DNA of 64,000 bases from Nocardiopsis dassonvillei_B. GTDB taxonomy: Bacteria > Actinomycetota > Actinomycetes > Streptosporangiales > Streptosporangiaceae. The position numbers and the translations under genes were made by a program. Under the pieces are notes generated by a model. The model did not search any database and had not been told where the DNA came from. It saw only the letters and a program-made list of their open reading frames with translations. The stretch lies in contig NZ_OZ186815.1 of the NCBI RefSeq assembly GCF_964273065.1, positions 2,356,001 to 2,420,000 of the forward strand, in the 5' to 3' direction. Positions 33,649-41,748 of this stretch are shown here, one piece after another (the first letter of the stretch is position 1; every line of letters begins with the position of its first letter).

Positions 33649-34629
33649 ATGACACCCACGCCCCGTTCACGGCGCGGTAGGCGCGCCGTGCTGTCGCTTG
33701 CGGCCGCCGTCGCCGCCCTCACCGTCGCCCTGCCCGGAACAGCCCTCGCAGAGCCGGACGACGACGAAGTGGACATCGAGGAGCTGGAGAAGCGCGCCGA
33801 GGAGCTGGAGGAGACCTACCAGGGCGAGCTGCTGCAGTTCACCGAGGTCAAGGAGCGCGTCGAGAAGGCCGAAGAGGACCTCAAGGAGATCGAGGAGCGC
33901 CTGGAGGGCTCACGCGAGGGCGTGTCCGCCATCGTCGCCACCCAGTACAAGTCCGGCAACAACGGCTTCGACCCCGCGTTCTCCGTGATCTTCTCCAGCG
34001 ACCCCGAGGACGTCTACGGGGACGCCGCCACCCTCAGCTACCTCGGCGAGAGCCAGGCCGAGCAGATCTCCGGCCTGCTGGAGACCCGTGACGAGGCCCA
34101 GGAGGTCCGCGACGAGCTCCAGGGCGAGCTGAAGGACGCCGAGGAGCTCATCGAGGAGCTCGAGGAGCAGAAGGACGAGGTCGCGGCCAAGATCGAGAAG
34201 TACGAGGAGGAGCAGGTGCCCGAGCCGCCCGCGGGCGGCGGGGGCGGCACCGGTGGCATCCCGCAGAGCGCCGTCGGCAGCGGGTGGGAGCAGACCACCC
34301 CGCGCATGGCCGCGATCCGCGACGAGATCATCCGCAGCGTCGGCGTCCCCCTCCCCGTGAGCTGCTGGCGCAGCAGCGCCGACGACCACGGCGAGGGCCG
34401 GGCCTGCGACTTCATGGTGAGCTACGGCACCCACCCCTCGGCCGACAACAAGGCCTGGGGGCAGCGGATCGCCGACTACGCGATCAACAACGCCGACCGG
34501 CTCGGCGTGGAGTACGTGATCTGGGAGCAGCGGATCTGGCACTCGGGCAACCGCCAGTGGCGGTTCATGAACGACCGGGGAAGCATCACCCAGAACCACT
34601 ACGACCACGTGCACATCACCGCCTACTGA
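33649..34629 (+). CDS. Secreted coiled-coil protein with cell-wall-associated C-terminal domain
   Basis: A 326-residue exported protein. The signal peptide spans residues 1-34 (RRGRR, hydrophobic VLSLAAAVAALTVALPG, cleavage after TALA). Residues 40-195 form a long Glu/Lys-rich coiled coil (EELEKRAEELEETY, ELIEELEEQKDEVAAKIEKY), like the N-termini of RipA/FtsX-activated amidases. After a glycine linker (PAGGGGGTGG) a domain of about 110 residues (SCWRSSADDHGEGRACDFMV, ending QNHYDHVHITAY) resembles the ARB_07466-type C-terminal domain, with H/D residues placed like a D,D-peptidase metal site. A role in peptidoglycan hydrolysis or its activation is inferred. Its stop overlaps the convergent MFS gene by 14 bases. 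Confidence 0.8.
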   Translation: MTPTPRSRRGRRAVLSLAAAVAALTVALPGTALAEPDDDEVDIEELEKRAEELEETYQGELLQFTEVKERVEKAEEDLKEIEERLEGSREGVSAIVATQYKSGNNGFDPAFSVIFSSDPEDVYGDAATLSYLGESQAEQISGLLETRDEAQEVRDELQGELKDAEELIEELEEQKDEVAAKIEKYEEEQVPEPPAGGGGGTGGIPQSAVGSGWEQTTPRMAAIRDEIIRSVGVPLPVSCWRSSADDHGEGRACDFMVSYGTHPSADNKAWGQRIADYAINNADRLGVEYVIWEQRIWHSGNRQWRFMNDRGSITQNHYDHVHITAY

Positions 34630-35791
34630 GCCACGCCAGGGGCAGGACCGCCGCCAGCGCCACGGTCAGCACCGCGAAGGCGGGACCGTAGCCCAGGGTC
34701 TGGATGAGCAGTCCCAGCACCACCGCCCCGGCCCCGGCCCCGGCGTCGTAGCCGATGTTCCACACCGCGCTGGCGCGGCCCTGACCGGCCGCGCCGGCGC
34801 GGTTCAGCATGAGGGTGACGGTCTCGTTCTGGACCGCGCCGAACCCCAGGCCGAACAGGGCGGCCCCGGCCAGGGCCCAGGCCGCCGGACCCCCCAGGCC
34901 CACCGCGATCAACGCGGTGCCGCAGACCGCGACGGCCGCCCCGGGGAGCAGGAGCAGCGTGCGGCCGTAGCGATCGTAGGAGAAGCCGGCGCTCCAGCGG
35001 CCGGCCACCACCAGGGCCGCGTAGGCGGCCAGGGAGGCCCCCGCCAGCCAGGGGGTGTCCGCCAGGGGCACCGCGACGAAGGTGACGATCGCTCCGGCCG
35101 AGGAGGCGGTCAGCAGCATCAGCACCAGCGGGGCGGCCAGCGAGGCGCCGCGGTCGGCTCCCCGGGCGGTCCGCGGCACCGGCGCCAGCAGCGGCCGGTT
35201 GCGGCCGCCGTCGGCGAACCAGATGCCCGCCGACAGCGCGGCGCCCGCCAAGGAGCACAGACCGGTGAGCCAGAACGCCGTGTCGAAGCCGAGATCGAGC
35301 GCCAGGGCGACGCCGCCCGGCAGGATGACGACCTGGGGCAGGCCCACCGCCAGCCCGTAGTAGCCGGTGGCCCGGCCCACCTGCCCGGGCGGGACCAGCC
35401 GCGCGGCCAGTGCCGTTCCGGCGACGCTGACCATGCCGAAGCCCACCCCGCGCACCGCGGAGATCGCGATGAGGGGTGCCAGGTCGGTGCTGAGGGCGAA
35501 CAGCGGCGTGGGCAGGCCCATGATGAGCGAGCCCACCGGGAAGGCCCAGCGGTAGCCGCCGCGCTCCAGTATCCGGGGCATCGCCAGCTGGGTGAGGACC
35601 GTGGTGAGCATGAACACGGCGGTGGTGGCCCCGGCGCCGAACTCCCCCGCCCCGCCCCGGACCGCCCACAGCGGCACCAGGGGCAGGACGGCGGCGAAAC
35701 CGCACAGCCCGACGGCGGTGGCGGCGATGAGCAGGGCGAAGCCGCGGCCCCTGAGTCCGGGGGCCGTGCCGGCGGCAGAGGAGGGGATCAT
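34616..35791 (-). CDS. MFS transporter
   Basis: A 391-residue major facilitator with about twelve hydrophobic helices (GFALLIAATAVGLCGFAAVL at the N-terminus). Characteristic loops include YDRYGRTLLLLPGAA (a DRxGR motif between the halves) and PGQVGRATGYYGLAVGLPQV. It belongs to the drug- or sugar-efflux-like group, but the substrate cannot be inferred. It is convergent with the secreted protein gene (14-base overlap of the 3' ends) and stands 22 bases before the alpha/beta hydrolase stop, with the hydrolase upstream on the same strand. Confidence 0.85.
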   Translation of the reverse strand: MIPSSAAGTAPGLRGRGFALLIAATAVGLCGFAAVLPLVPLWAVRGGAGEFGAGATTAVFMLTTVLTQLAMPRILERGGYRWAFPVGSLIMGLPTPLFALSTDLAPLIAISAVRGVGFGMVSVAGTALAARLVPPGQVGRATGYYGLAVGLPQVVILPGGVALALDLGFDTAFWLTGLCSLAGAALSAGIWFADGGRNRPLLAPVPRTARGADRGASLAAPLVLMLLTASSAGAIVTFVAVPLADTPWLAGASLAAYAALVVAGRWSAGFSYDRYGRTLLLLPGAAVAVCGTALIAVGLGGPAAWALAGAALFGLGFGAVQNETVTLMLNRAGAAGQGRASAVWNIGYDAGAGAGAVVLGLLIQTLGYGPAFAVLTVALAAVLPLAWLSRR

Positions 35792-35813
35792 CCTCTCTTT
35801 CTAGCCCATGGCG

Positions 35814-36599
35814 TCAATCGGGGGAGAGGCGATCCCTCAACCACGAGCGCAGCCTGAGCGTCAGCTCCGGGGAGACGGCCCGCTCGGCGTGCCCCATGCC
35901 GGGAACGAGCCACAGTTCCTTGGGCTCGGCGGCCGCCTCGTGGATGGCGGTGGCGTGGGAGGTGGGGAAGTAGGTGTCGGCCTCGCCGTGGACCACCAGC
36001 AGCGGGGCGGGCGAGACCTCCCCGGCGATCTCCCGGGGTTCGGCGGGGCGGGTGTCCCAGCTGCGGTCGGCGACGCGGACCCTGCGGAAGCCGCGCAGGA
36101 AGAGGCGGCCCGCGGTGCGGCCCACGCCCAGGTGGATCAGCCGCATCCGGCGGGTGCCGCGGTAGTACCAGCGGCTCGGGGCGCTGATGGAGACCACGGC
36201 GGCCACGCCCTTGTAGATCGCGGCGTGGCGCACGGCGACGGCGGCGCCCATGGAGAAGCCGACCGTCGCGATGGAGGTGTAGCCGAGGTCCCGCAGGTGG
36301 GCGACGACGGCCTCCAGGTCGTGGATCTCGGCGTTGCCGACGGTGCTGTGGCCGCCCGAGCGGTGGTGGCCGCGGAAGTCGAAGGTCATCACGTCCGCGA
36401 TGGAGCCCAGCGCCTCGGCGAGGGCCCGGGTGTGGGGGCTGCGGTAGCTGCCGGTGAAGCCGTTGGCCAGCACGACGGCCGCGGTGCGCCCGGGCGCGCC
36501 GCGCAGCAGCACGGAATCGATGCCGACACCGTCGGCGGTGGTGAGCCAGTAGCGGTGCGGGGTGAGCTGCGGGTGGTCAATGGCATCGGACACGTTCAC
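35814..36599 (-). CDS. Alpha/beta hydrolase
   Basis: A 261-residue serine hydrolase starting at GTG 36599 (VNVSDAIDHPQLTPHRYWL); the next GTG two codons later is equally possible and no strong ribosome site decides. The nucleophile elbow GFSMGAAVAV places Ser116; the acid is in HGEADTYFP near residue 210 and the histidine in PGMGHAERAV near 240. The N-terminal YWLTTADGVGIDSVLLRG and oxyanion-side NGFTGSYRSPH suggest a small-molecule esterase or thioesterase-type enzyme. The substrate is unknown. It precedes the MFS gene on the same strand by 22 bases, so the two may be cotranscribed. Confidence 0.85.
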   Translation of the reverse strand: MNVSDAIDHPQLTPHRYWLTTADGVGIDSVLLRGAPGRTAAVVLANGFTGSYRSPHTRALAEALGSIADVMTFDFRGHHRSGGHSTVGNAEIHDLEAVVAHLRDLGYTSIATVGFSMGAAVAVRHAAIYKGVAAVVSISAPSRWYYRGTRRMRLIHLGVGRTAGRLFLRGFRRVRVADRSWDTRPAEPREIAGEVSPAPLLVVHGEADTYFPTSHATAIHEAAAEPKELWLVPGMGHAERAVSPELTLRLRSWLRDRLSPD

Positions 36600-36680
36600 A
36601 TCGTGCCCGATCCGTCCCGGTCCGGAAACCCGTGCCGACTGTGTCGGACGCAACGCCCCGTACCGGAACCGCCGGTGCGG

Positions 36681-38606
36681 TCAGGGCTGTTCGCCGTAGC
36701 GCCGGTCGATCCACTCGTCGGGGTAGAGCCGACGGTTCCCGCCTTCCCCGGGGGCGTCCCCGGCGAGGAAGTCCCCGCTCCCGCCCGGTTCCCCGGGGCG
36801 GTACCCCCCGTCGGCCGGGCCCGGCCGTGGTCCACCGAGCGGGTCCGCGCCCCGGCCGGGCACGGCGGGCGGGGGGCCGCCGTGGGGGTCGCCGCCCCAG
36901 GAGGAAGCGGGCGGCTGCGGCCCGGAGGCGTGCGCACCGGGCCGGTACGGCGCCCCGTCGAAGCCGGGCGGGCCCCCGGCCGGGGCGCCCCAGGGGGGCG
37001 CGGGCGGCCGCGGCCCGGGGTCCGTACCGTGGGCACCGGGCTGACGAGGCGCCCCGCCGAAGGCGGGCGAGCCCTGCGCGGGAGTGCCCGGCCGGCCGCC
37101 CGGGGGCGCTCCGGGGTTCGCACCCGGAGCACCGAGAGCGTGGGGGCCGGGCCGGTTCTGCGCTCCGGAGGCGGGCGGGCCCCCCGCCGGGGTGTCCCAG
37201 GACGGGGCGGCGGACCGGGGACCGCCGTGGGGATCGGAGCCCCACACCGGAGCACCCGGCTGCGCACCGGTACCGGCACCGGGCGCACCCCCGCCGTGGC
37301 CACCGGACCCGTACGGCGCCGTGCCGGGGGCGGGCGGAGTCCCGGCCGGGGCGCCGTGGGAGGCGTCGGCCGGCCGGACACCGGCGGTCCCTCCGGGCAC
37401 TCCCCCACCGGGGGCACCGGCCTGGTACGGCGGTCCTCCGGAGGCGGGCGGGCCCTCCGCCGGGGTGTCCCAGGACGGGGCGGCGGGCCGGGGACCGCCG
37501 TGGGGATCGGAGCCCCACACCGGAGCACCCGGCTGCGCACCGGTACCGGCACCGGGCGCACCCGCACCGTGGCCACCGGACCCGTACGGCGCCGTGCCGG
37601 GGGCGGGCGGGCCCTGCACGGGGGCGCCCGGTGCGAGCACGGCGGGCAGGGACGCCGGCGCCTCCCCGGCCGCGTCCACGGCGGTGGCGGGCTCGGGGCC
37701 GTCCGGACCGGGACCCCCGTCCTCGTCCTCGGGGCCGTCGTAGTCCTCGTAGTCCTCGTAGTCGTCGTAGGCGTACGACTCCTCGCGCAGCCGCGCCGGG
37801 GGGAACGCCAGCGACCGCAGGTTCAGCGCCACGTGCACCAGCACCGGCACCCACAGGCTCCCCGTCCCCAGGTACAGCACCACGAACAGGGTGCCCGACG
37901 CCCCCGCGCTGACCAGCCCCCACCAGCCCTGGTACAGGTAGGCCACCGCGAAGAGCAGCACCGACAGCACCGCGCCGACCCACAGCGGCACGCCCATGCT
38001 CGCCAGCAGGCCGATGAACAGCCCCCGGTAGAGGAGTTCCGCGCACAGCCCGCCGGTGACCGCGGCACCGATCGCGGCCAGGCGCTCGTTGCGCGTGTAG
38101 GGGATCAGCAGCCAGCGGTCCCGCTCGGGCTCGGGCAGGGACACCGGCCGGTCCGCGGCCGCGCGGCGGCCGCCCCCGTCCCTGCGCCCCCCGGACGCGG
38201 CGGCCCCCCTGCGCCCCTTGGCCCGGCCCCGGGGCAGGCGGTCCCTGATCCCGGCCGGAACGCCGTTGACCAGCACCCACAGGGCGGCCAGGGCGAGCAG
38301 GCCGCCCAGTGCGCCGCCCAGTACCGGCCCCAGCGCGTGCGGCAGCCGGAGCCCGAGGTCGGAGGCGGCCAGCCCCGGGGAGGTGAACAGCACGGTCACC
38401 ACCAGCACGCCCCACAGCGCGTGCACACCCATCGTCACGGTGTGCACTCTGACCAGCGCGTTCGCGTCGGTATCGCGACGCCGGGACAGCCAGGCGAAGG
38501 TCCGCCGGCCGAGGAGGGGCTCGCCGAACGCCGCGAAGAAGAGCAGCAGGACCGTCAGCAGGGTCCCCGCGAGGCTGAACTGAGGAAGTGTCTCGGACCA
38601 TGGCAC
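36681..38606 (-). CDS. CPBP-family intramembrane metalloprotease with repetitive proline/glycine-rich tail
   Basis: A 641-residue protein. Residues 1-275 contain about eight membrane helices and the CPBP (Abi/CAAX protease-like) motifs: CAELLYRGLF for motif 1 (one of the usual two glutamates is replaced by alanine) and HVALNLRSL for the histidine of the last motif. Residues 290-310 are an acidic Tyr/Asp run (YDDYEDYEDYDGPEDEDGG). The remaining 330 residues are Pro/Gly/Ala-rich repeats containing WGSDPHGGPR blocks, produced in part by a 174-base DNA duplication. GTG 38606 is preceded by TACTAT (38613-38618), which fits a leaderless transcript. The tail is presumably cytoplasmic and disordered; its role is unknown. 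Confidence 0.78.
   Translation of the reverse strand: MPWSETLPQFSLAGTLLTVLLLFFAAFGEPLLGRRTFAWLSRRRDTDANALVRVHTVTMGVHALWGVLVVTVLFTSPGLAASDLGLRLPHALGPVLGGALGGLLALAALWVLVNGVPAGIRDRLPRGRAKGRRGAAASGGRRDGGGRRAAADRPVSLPEPERDRWLLIPYTRNERLAAIGAAVTGGLCAELLYRGLFIGLLASMGVPLWVGAVLSVLLFAVAYLYQGWWGLVSAGASGTLFVVLYLGTGSLWVPVLVHVALNLRSLAFPPARLREESYAYDDYEDYEDYDGPEDEDGGPGPDGPEPATAVDAAGEAPASLPAVLAPGAPVQGPPAPGTAPYGSGGHGAGAPGAGTGAQPGAPVWGSDPHGGPRPAAPSWDTPAEGPPASGGPPYQAGAPGGGVPGGTAGVRPADASHGAPAGTPPAPGTAPYGSGGHGGGAPGAGTGAQPGAPVWGSDPHGGPRSAAPSWDTPAGGPPASGAQNRPGPHALGAPGANPGAPPGGRPGTPAQGSPAFGGAPRQPGAHGTDPGPRPPAPPWGAPAGGPPGFDGAPYRPGAHASGPQPPASSWGGDPHGGPPPAVPGRGADPLGGPRPGPADGGYRPGEPGGSGDFLAGDAPGEGGNRRLYPDEWIDRRYGEQP
37164..37337. 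repeat. Direct repeat copy A within the CPBP tail
   Basis: This ~174-base segment is nearly identical to 37436-37610, with only a handful of substitutions (for example around 37217 and 37291). The start-to-start distance is 272 bases. It encodes one block of the Pro/Gly tail. Confidence 0.8.
37436..37610. repeat. Direct repeat copy B within the CPBP tail
   Basis: Second copy of the segment at 37164-37337, in the same reading frame, so expansion or loss of a copy would change the length of the tail without breaking the gene. Confidence 0.8.
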
Positions 38607-38778
38607 GGGGCAATAGTAGGGGTCCGAAACGAGTCATAGAGCACATGCCGGGCAACGGAATCCGTCGGCCCCTTGTGGTTCTCCCGACCAGGGGCGACCG
38701 TAGAGAGTGTCGCAGGTCACATTGAGATCGGTGGCCGCCGCCCGGGGCGGCCCCGCGAGGATCCCGAAGGGCAGGGCA

Positions 38779-40935
38779 GTGGGGATGGTCGATCGAACCG
38801 TAGTCGTACCGAGGGCCGCGGGGCCCGCACAGATCCGCAACATCGCACTGGTCGGCCCGGCGGGCGCCGGGAAGACGAGTCTGGTCGAGGCCCTCCTCTC
38901 GGCGGCCGGGACGATCCACCGGCCCGGCAGCGTGGAGGAGGGCACGACCGTCAGCGATCGTGACGAGGTCGAGATCCGCCAGAAGCGCTCGGTGCACCTG
39001 ACCCTCGACCCCGTCATGGTCGGCGACGTCAAGGTGAACCTCCTGGACACCCCCGGCTACGCCGACTTCATCGGCGCCATGCGCGCCGGGCTGCGCGGCG
39101 CCGACGCCGCGCTGTTCGTCGTCTCCGCCCTGGAGGGGGTCGACGGCCGCACCCGGGTCCTGTGGGAGGAGTGCGCCGCGGTGGGCATGCCGCGGGCGGT
39201 CGCGGTCACCAAGGTGGACCACCCCCGCGCCGACTTCGAGGACGTCGTCGCCCAGTGCCGCGAGGCCTTCGGCGACGGTGTCCACGCCGCCTACCTGCCG
39301 GCCTTCGAGGGCTCGGGCGAGGACCGGCGGCTGGTCGGGCTGTGGGGCCTGGTCTCCGAGCGCTACCACGACTACGACTCCGGACAGGGCGGCTCCCCGC
39401 CGGAGAACCTGAGCGACCGGGCCGCGGCGCTGCGGGAGGCCCTCGTGGAGGAGGTCATCACCGAGAGCGAGGACGAGGTCCTCATGGAGCGCTACATGGA
39501 GGGCGGAGCGCTCGACCCGGACCTGCTCATCGCCGACCTCCAGAAGGCGGTGGCCGCGGGCGGCTTCCACCCGGTGCTGGCGATCGGCACCACCACCGGT
39601 GTGGGGGTGCGCGAGCTGCTGCGCGAGCTCCCGGTGTCCTGCCCGGACCCGACCCGCCGCCCCTTCCCCGAGGTGGTGGACCCCCAGACCCGACCGGTGC
39701 CCGGCCTGTCGTGCGACCCGGACGGCCCGCTGGTGGCGGAGGTGCTGGCGACGGCCAGCGACCCCTATGTCGGCCGCACCAGCCTGGTCCGGGTGTTCTC
39801 GGGGACGCTGGCCCCGGACTCGGTGGTGCACCTGCACGGCCACGGCGTCAGGTCGGGGCTGTCCGGCTCGGACGAGCTGGACACGGCGGGACGCGACGGG
39901 CGGGTGGGCACCCTGTCCGTGCCGGTGGGCCGGGAGAACCACCCGGCCGGCGCGGTGGGTGCGGGCGACATCTGCCTGGTGGCCAAGCTGCCTGACGCCC
40001 GAACCGGCGACACGCTCTCGTCGCCGGAGCGCCCGCTGCGGGTGGCACCGTGGCGCTTCCCGGAACCGCTGCTGCCGGTGGCGATCGCCGCGGCCTCCTC
40101 GGCCGACGAGGACAAGCTCTCGCACTCGGTGGCCCGCCTGCTGGCCGAGGACCCGTCGCTGAGGGTGGAGGTGAACCCGGAGACCCACCAGATGGTGCTG
40201 TGGACCCTGGGCGAGGCCCACCTGGACGCGGCCCTGGACCGGCTGGAGCACCGGTTCGGGGTGCGGGTGGAGACCGCAGAGGTGCGGGTTCCGCTGCGCA
40301 CCACCTTCTCCTGCCCGGCCGAGGGCATGGGCCGCAACGTCAAGCAGAGCGGCGGGCACGGGGAGTTCGGCATCTGCCGGATCAAGGTGGAGCCGCTGGA
40401 GTCGGGCGCGGGGCTGGAGTTCGTGGACAGCATCGTGGGCGGTGTGGTGCCGCGCCAGTTCATCCCCTCCGTGGAGAAGGGGGTGCGCGCCCAGATGGCC
40501 GACGGAGTGGACGCCGGCTACCCGCTGGTCGACATCCGGGTGACCCTCTACGACGGCAAGGCCCACTCGGTGGACTCCTCCGACATGGCCTTCCAGAAGG
40601 CGGCCCGGCTGGCGCTGAAGGACGCGGCCGCCGCCGCGGAGCTGGCGATGCTGGAGCCGGTGGACACGGTGGAGGTCGAGGTCGACGACGAGCTGCTGGG
40701 CACGGTGATGAGCGACCTGTCCGCGCGGCGCGGCCGGGTGGTGGGCTCCGAACCCGCCCCGGGCGGCCGGGCGGTCATCCGGGCGGAGGTCCCGGAGCTG
40801 GAGATCACCCGCTACGCGGTGGAGCTGCGCTCGCTGTCGCACGGCACGGGGGTCTTCACCCGCCGCTACCTGCGCCACGAGCCGCTGCCTCCGCAGGTGG
40901 CGGCCAGGCTGCCCCGGCAGCGCGACGACTCCTGA
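38779..40935 (+). CDS. Elongation factor G-like GTPase (EF-G2 type)
   Basis: A 718-residue translational GTPase paralogue. The GTG at 38779 has GAAGG eight bases upstream; ATG 38785 is the alternative. The P-loop is GPAGAGKT (residues 26-33) instead of the AHIDAGKT of canonical EF-G; DTPGYADF (G3) and TKVD (G4) follow. Domains II, III, IV (KQSGGHGEFGICRIKVEPL, FVDSIVGGVVPRQFIPSVEK, VDSSDMAFQKAA) and V (ELEITRYAVELRSLSHGTGV) are all present. Actinobacteria carry this second factor in addition to fusA; it is thought not to replace EF-G in translocation, and its role is unsettled. No ribosomal protein genes are adjacent. Confidence 0.92.
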   Translation: MGMVDRTVVVPRAAGPAQIRNIALVGPAGAGKTSLVEALLSAAGTIHRPGSVEEGTTVSDRDEVEIRQKRSVHLTLDPVMVGDVKVNLLDTPGYADFIGAMRAGLRGADAALFVVSALEGVDGRTRVLWEECAAVGMPRAVAVTKVDHPRADFEDVVAQCREAFGDGVHAAYLPAFEGSGEDRRLVGLWGLVSERYHDYDSGQGGSPPENLSDRAAALREALVEEVITESEDEVLMERYMEGGALDPDLLIADLQKAVAAGGFHPVLAIGTTTGVGVRELLRELPVSCPDPTRRPFPEVVDPQTRPVPGLSCDPDGPLVAEVLATASDPYVGRTSLVRVFSGTLAPDSVVHLHGHGVRSGLSGSDELDTAGRDGRVGTLSVPVGRENHPAGAVGAGDICLVAKLPDARTGDTLSSPERPLRVAPWRFPEPLLPVAIAAASSADEDKLSHSVARLLAEDPSLRVEVNPETHQMVLWTLGEAHLDAALDRLEHRFGVRVETAEVRVPLRTTFSCPAEGMGRNVKQSGGHGEFGICRIKVEPLESGAGLEFVDSIVGGVVPRQFIPSVEKGVRAQMADGVDAGYPLVDIRVTLYDGKAHSVDSSDMAFQKAARLALKDAAAAAELAMLEPVDTVEVEVDDELLGTVMSDLSARRGRVVGSEPAPGGRAVIRAEVPELEITRYAVELRSLSHGTGVFTRRYLRHEPLPPQVAARLPRQRDDS

Positions 40936-40938
40936 GCC

Positions 40939-41742
40939 TCAGAACACCCGCCCGGGCCGGCTCCGGTCGGCCAGGGCCGCGAACCGGAACGTGTTCACCG
41001 GGTGGCTGGACAGGAGGTTGACCAGGAGCACGAAGAACCCGGCGTCGGTGCGGGCCCGGTCGGCGATGTCCTGGAAGTCGACGGCCGGGTACAGGTACTT
41101 GCCCGCCGCCATCACCCGGAAGCCCTGCATCCCCTCGGGGCAGAACGCGTAGGCGTGGTTGTCGGCGGTGTACTCCTGCGCCCTCCCCAGGGTGCTGCCC
41201 ACCCCGGGGATGACGTTGGCGACGGAGATCCCGAACTGGCGCCAGAACGACGTGTGCCCGGCGGCGATGTGCCCGACCTCGTGTCCGATGAAGAACCGCA
41301 GCGCGTCGGGGTCGCCCAGGCGCACGCCCACCTCGAACAGGTCGCTGTTGAGGGCGACGTAGCGCCGCGACCCGTGCCCGGAGGCGAAGGCGTTGAGCAC
41401 GCCGTTGCCGGGCACGATGTACGCCTCCGGCACCCGCCGCATGCCGAAGGCCCTCGCGGCCTCGGCCACCATCCGGTGAGCCTCGGGGAACTGCCCCTCG
41501 GTGATCCGCACCCCGTTGACCCGCTGGCGCGCGTACAGCTGGCCGCGCACGAAGTACACCAGTGCGGGGATGCTCAGCAGCAGCAGCGGCTCGTTGGGGT
41601 CGCCGGAGTAGGCACGGCTGACCGCGCCCACCACGGCGAACAGGGTCACTCCGACGCACATCGCCAGCAGTGGGACCTCCCGGGGGTGGCGCAGCGCGCG
41701 GGCCACCCGGGGATCGCCCCAGCGGCGGGGGAGGACCCCCAC
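40939..41742 (-). CDS. M48-family zinc metallopeptidase (HtpX-like)
   Basis: A 267-residue membrane-associated protease. The zinc site is FFIGHEVGHIAAGHTSFW with His154, Glu155 and His158; the third ligand is the glutamate of RAQEYTADNHAY near residue 189. Two hydrophobic segments (PLLAMCVGVTLFAVVGAV and EPLLLLSIPALVYFVRGQ) near the N-terminus anchor it. The segment AYIVPGNGVLNAFASGHGSR is typical of M48 peptidases. Its likely role is membrane-protein or stress quality control. It is convergent with the EF-G-like gene with only three bases between stop codons, and seven bases downstream of the M20 gene. Confidence 0.88.
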   Translation of the reverse strand: MGVLPRRWGDPRVARALRHPREVPLLAMCVGVTLFAVVGAVSRAYSGDPNEPLLLLSIPALVYFVRGQLYARQRVNGVRITEGQFPEAHRMVAEAARAFGMRRVPEAYIVPGNGVLNAFASGHGSRRYVALNSDLFEVGVRLGDPDALRFFIGHEVGHIAAGHTSFWRQFGISVANVIPGVGSTLGRAQEYTADNHAYAFCPEGMQGFRVMAAGKYLYPAVDFQDIADRARTDAGFFVLLVNLLSSHPVNTFRFAALADRSRPGRVF

Positions 41743-41748
41743 CCCGGG

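Noticed and set aside
37164..37610. CRISPR-like repeat array
   Set aside because: There are only two copies, each about 174 bases, within a coding frame and without spacers of uniform length; it is an intragenic duplication.
35808..40878. Very long open frames antisense to real genes (about 940 codons on plus, 1430 on minus)
   Set aside because: They oppose well-identified genes (MFS, CPBP protease, EF-G-like), have low-complexity Arg/Gly/Pro composition and no ribosome site. In 73% G+C DNA the frame opposite a real gene is often open by chance.
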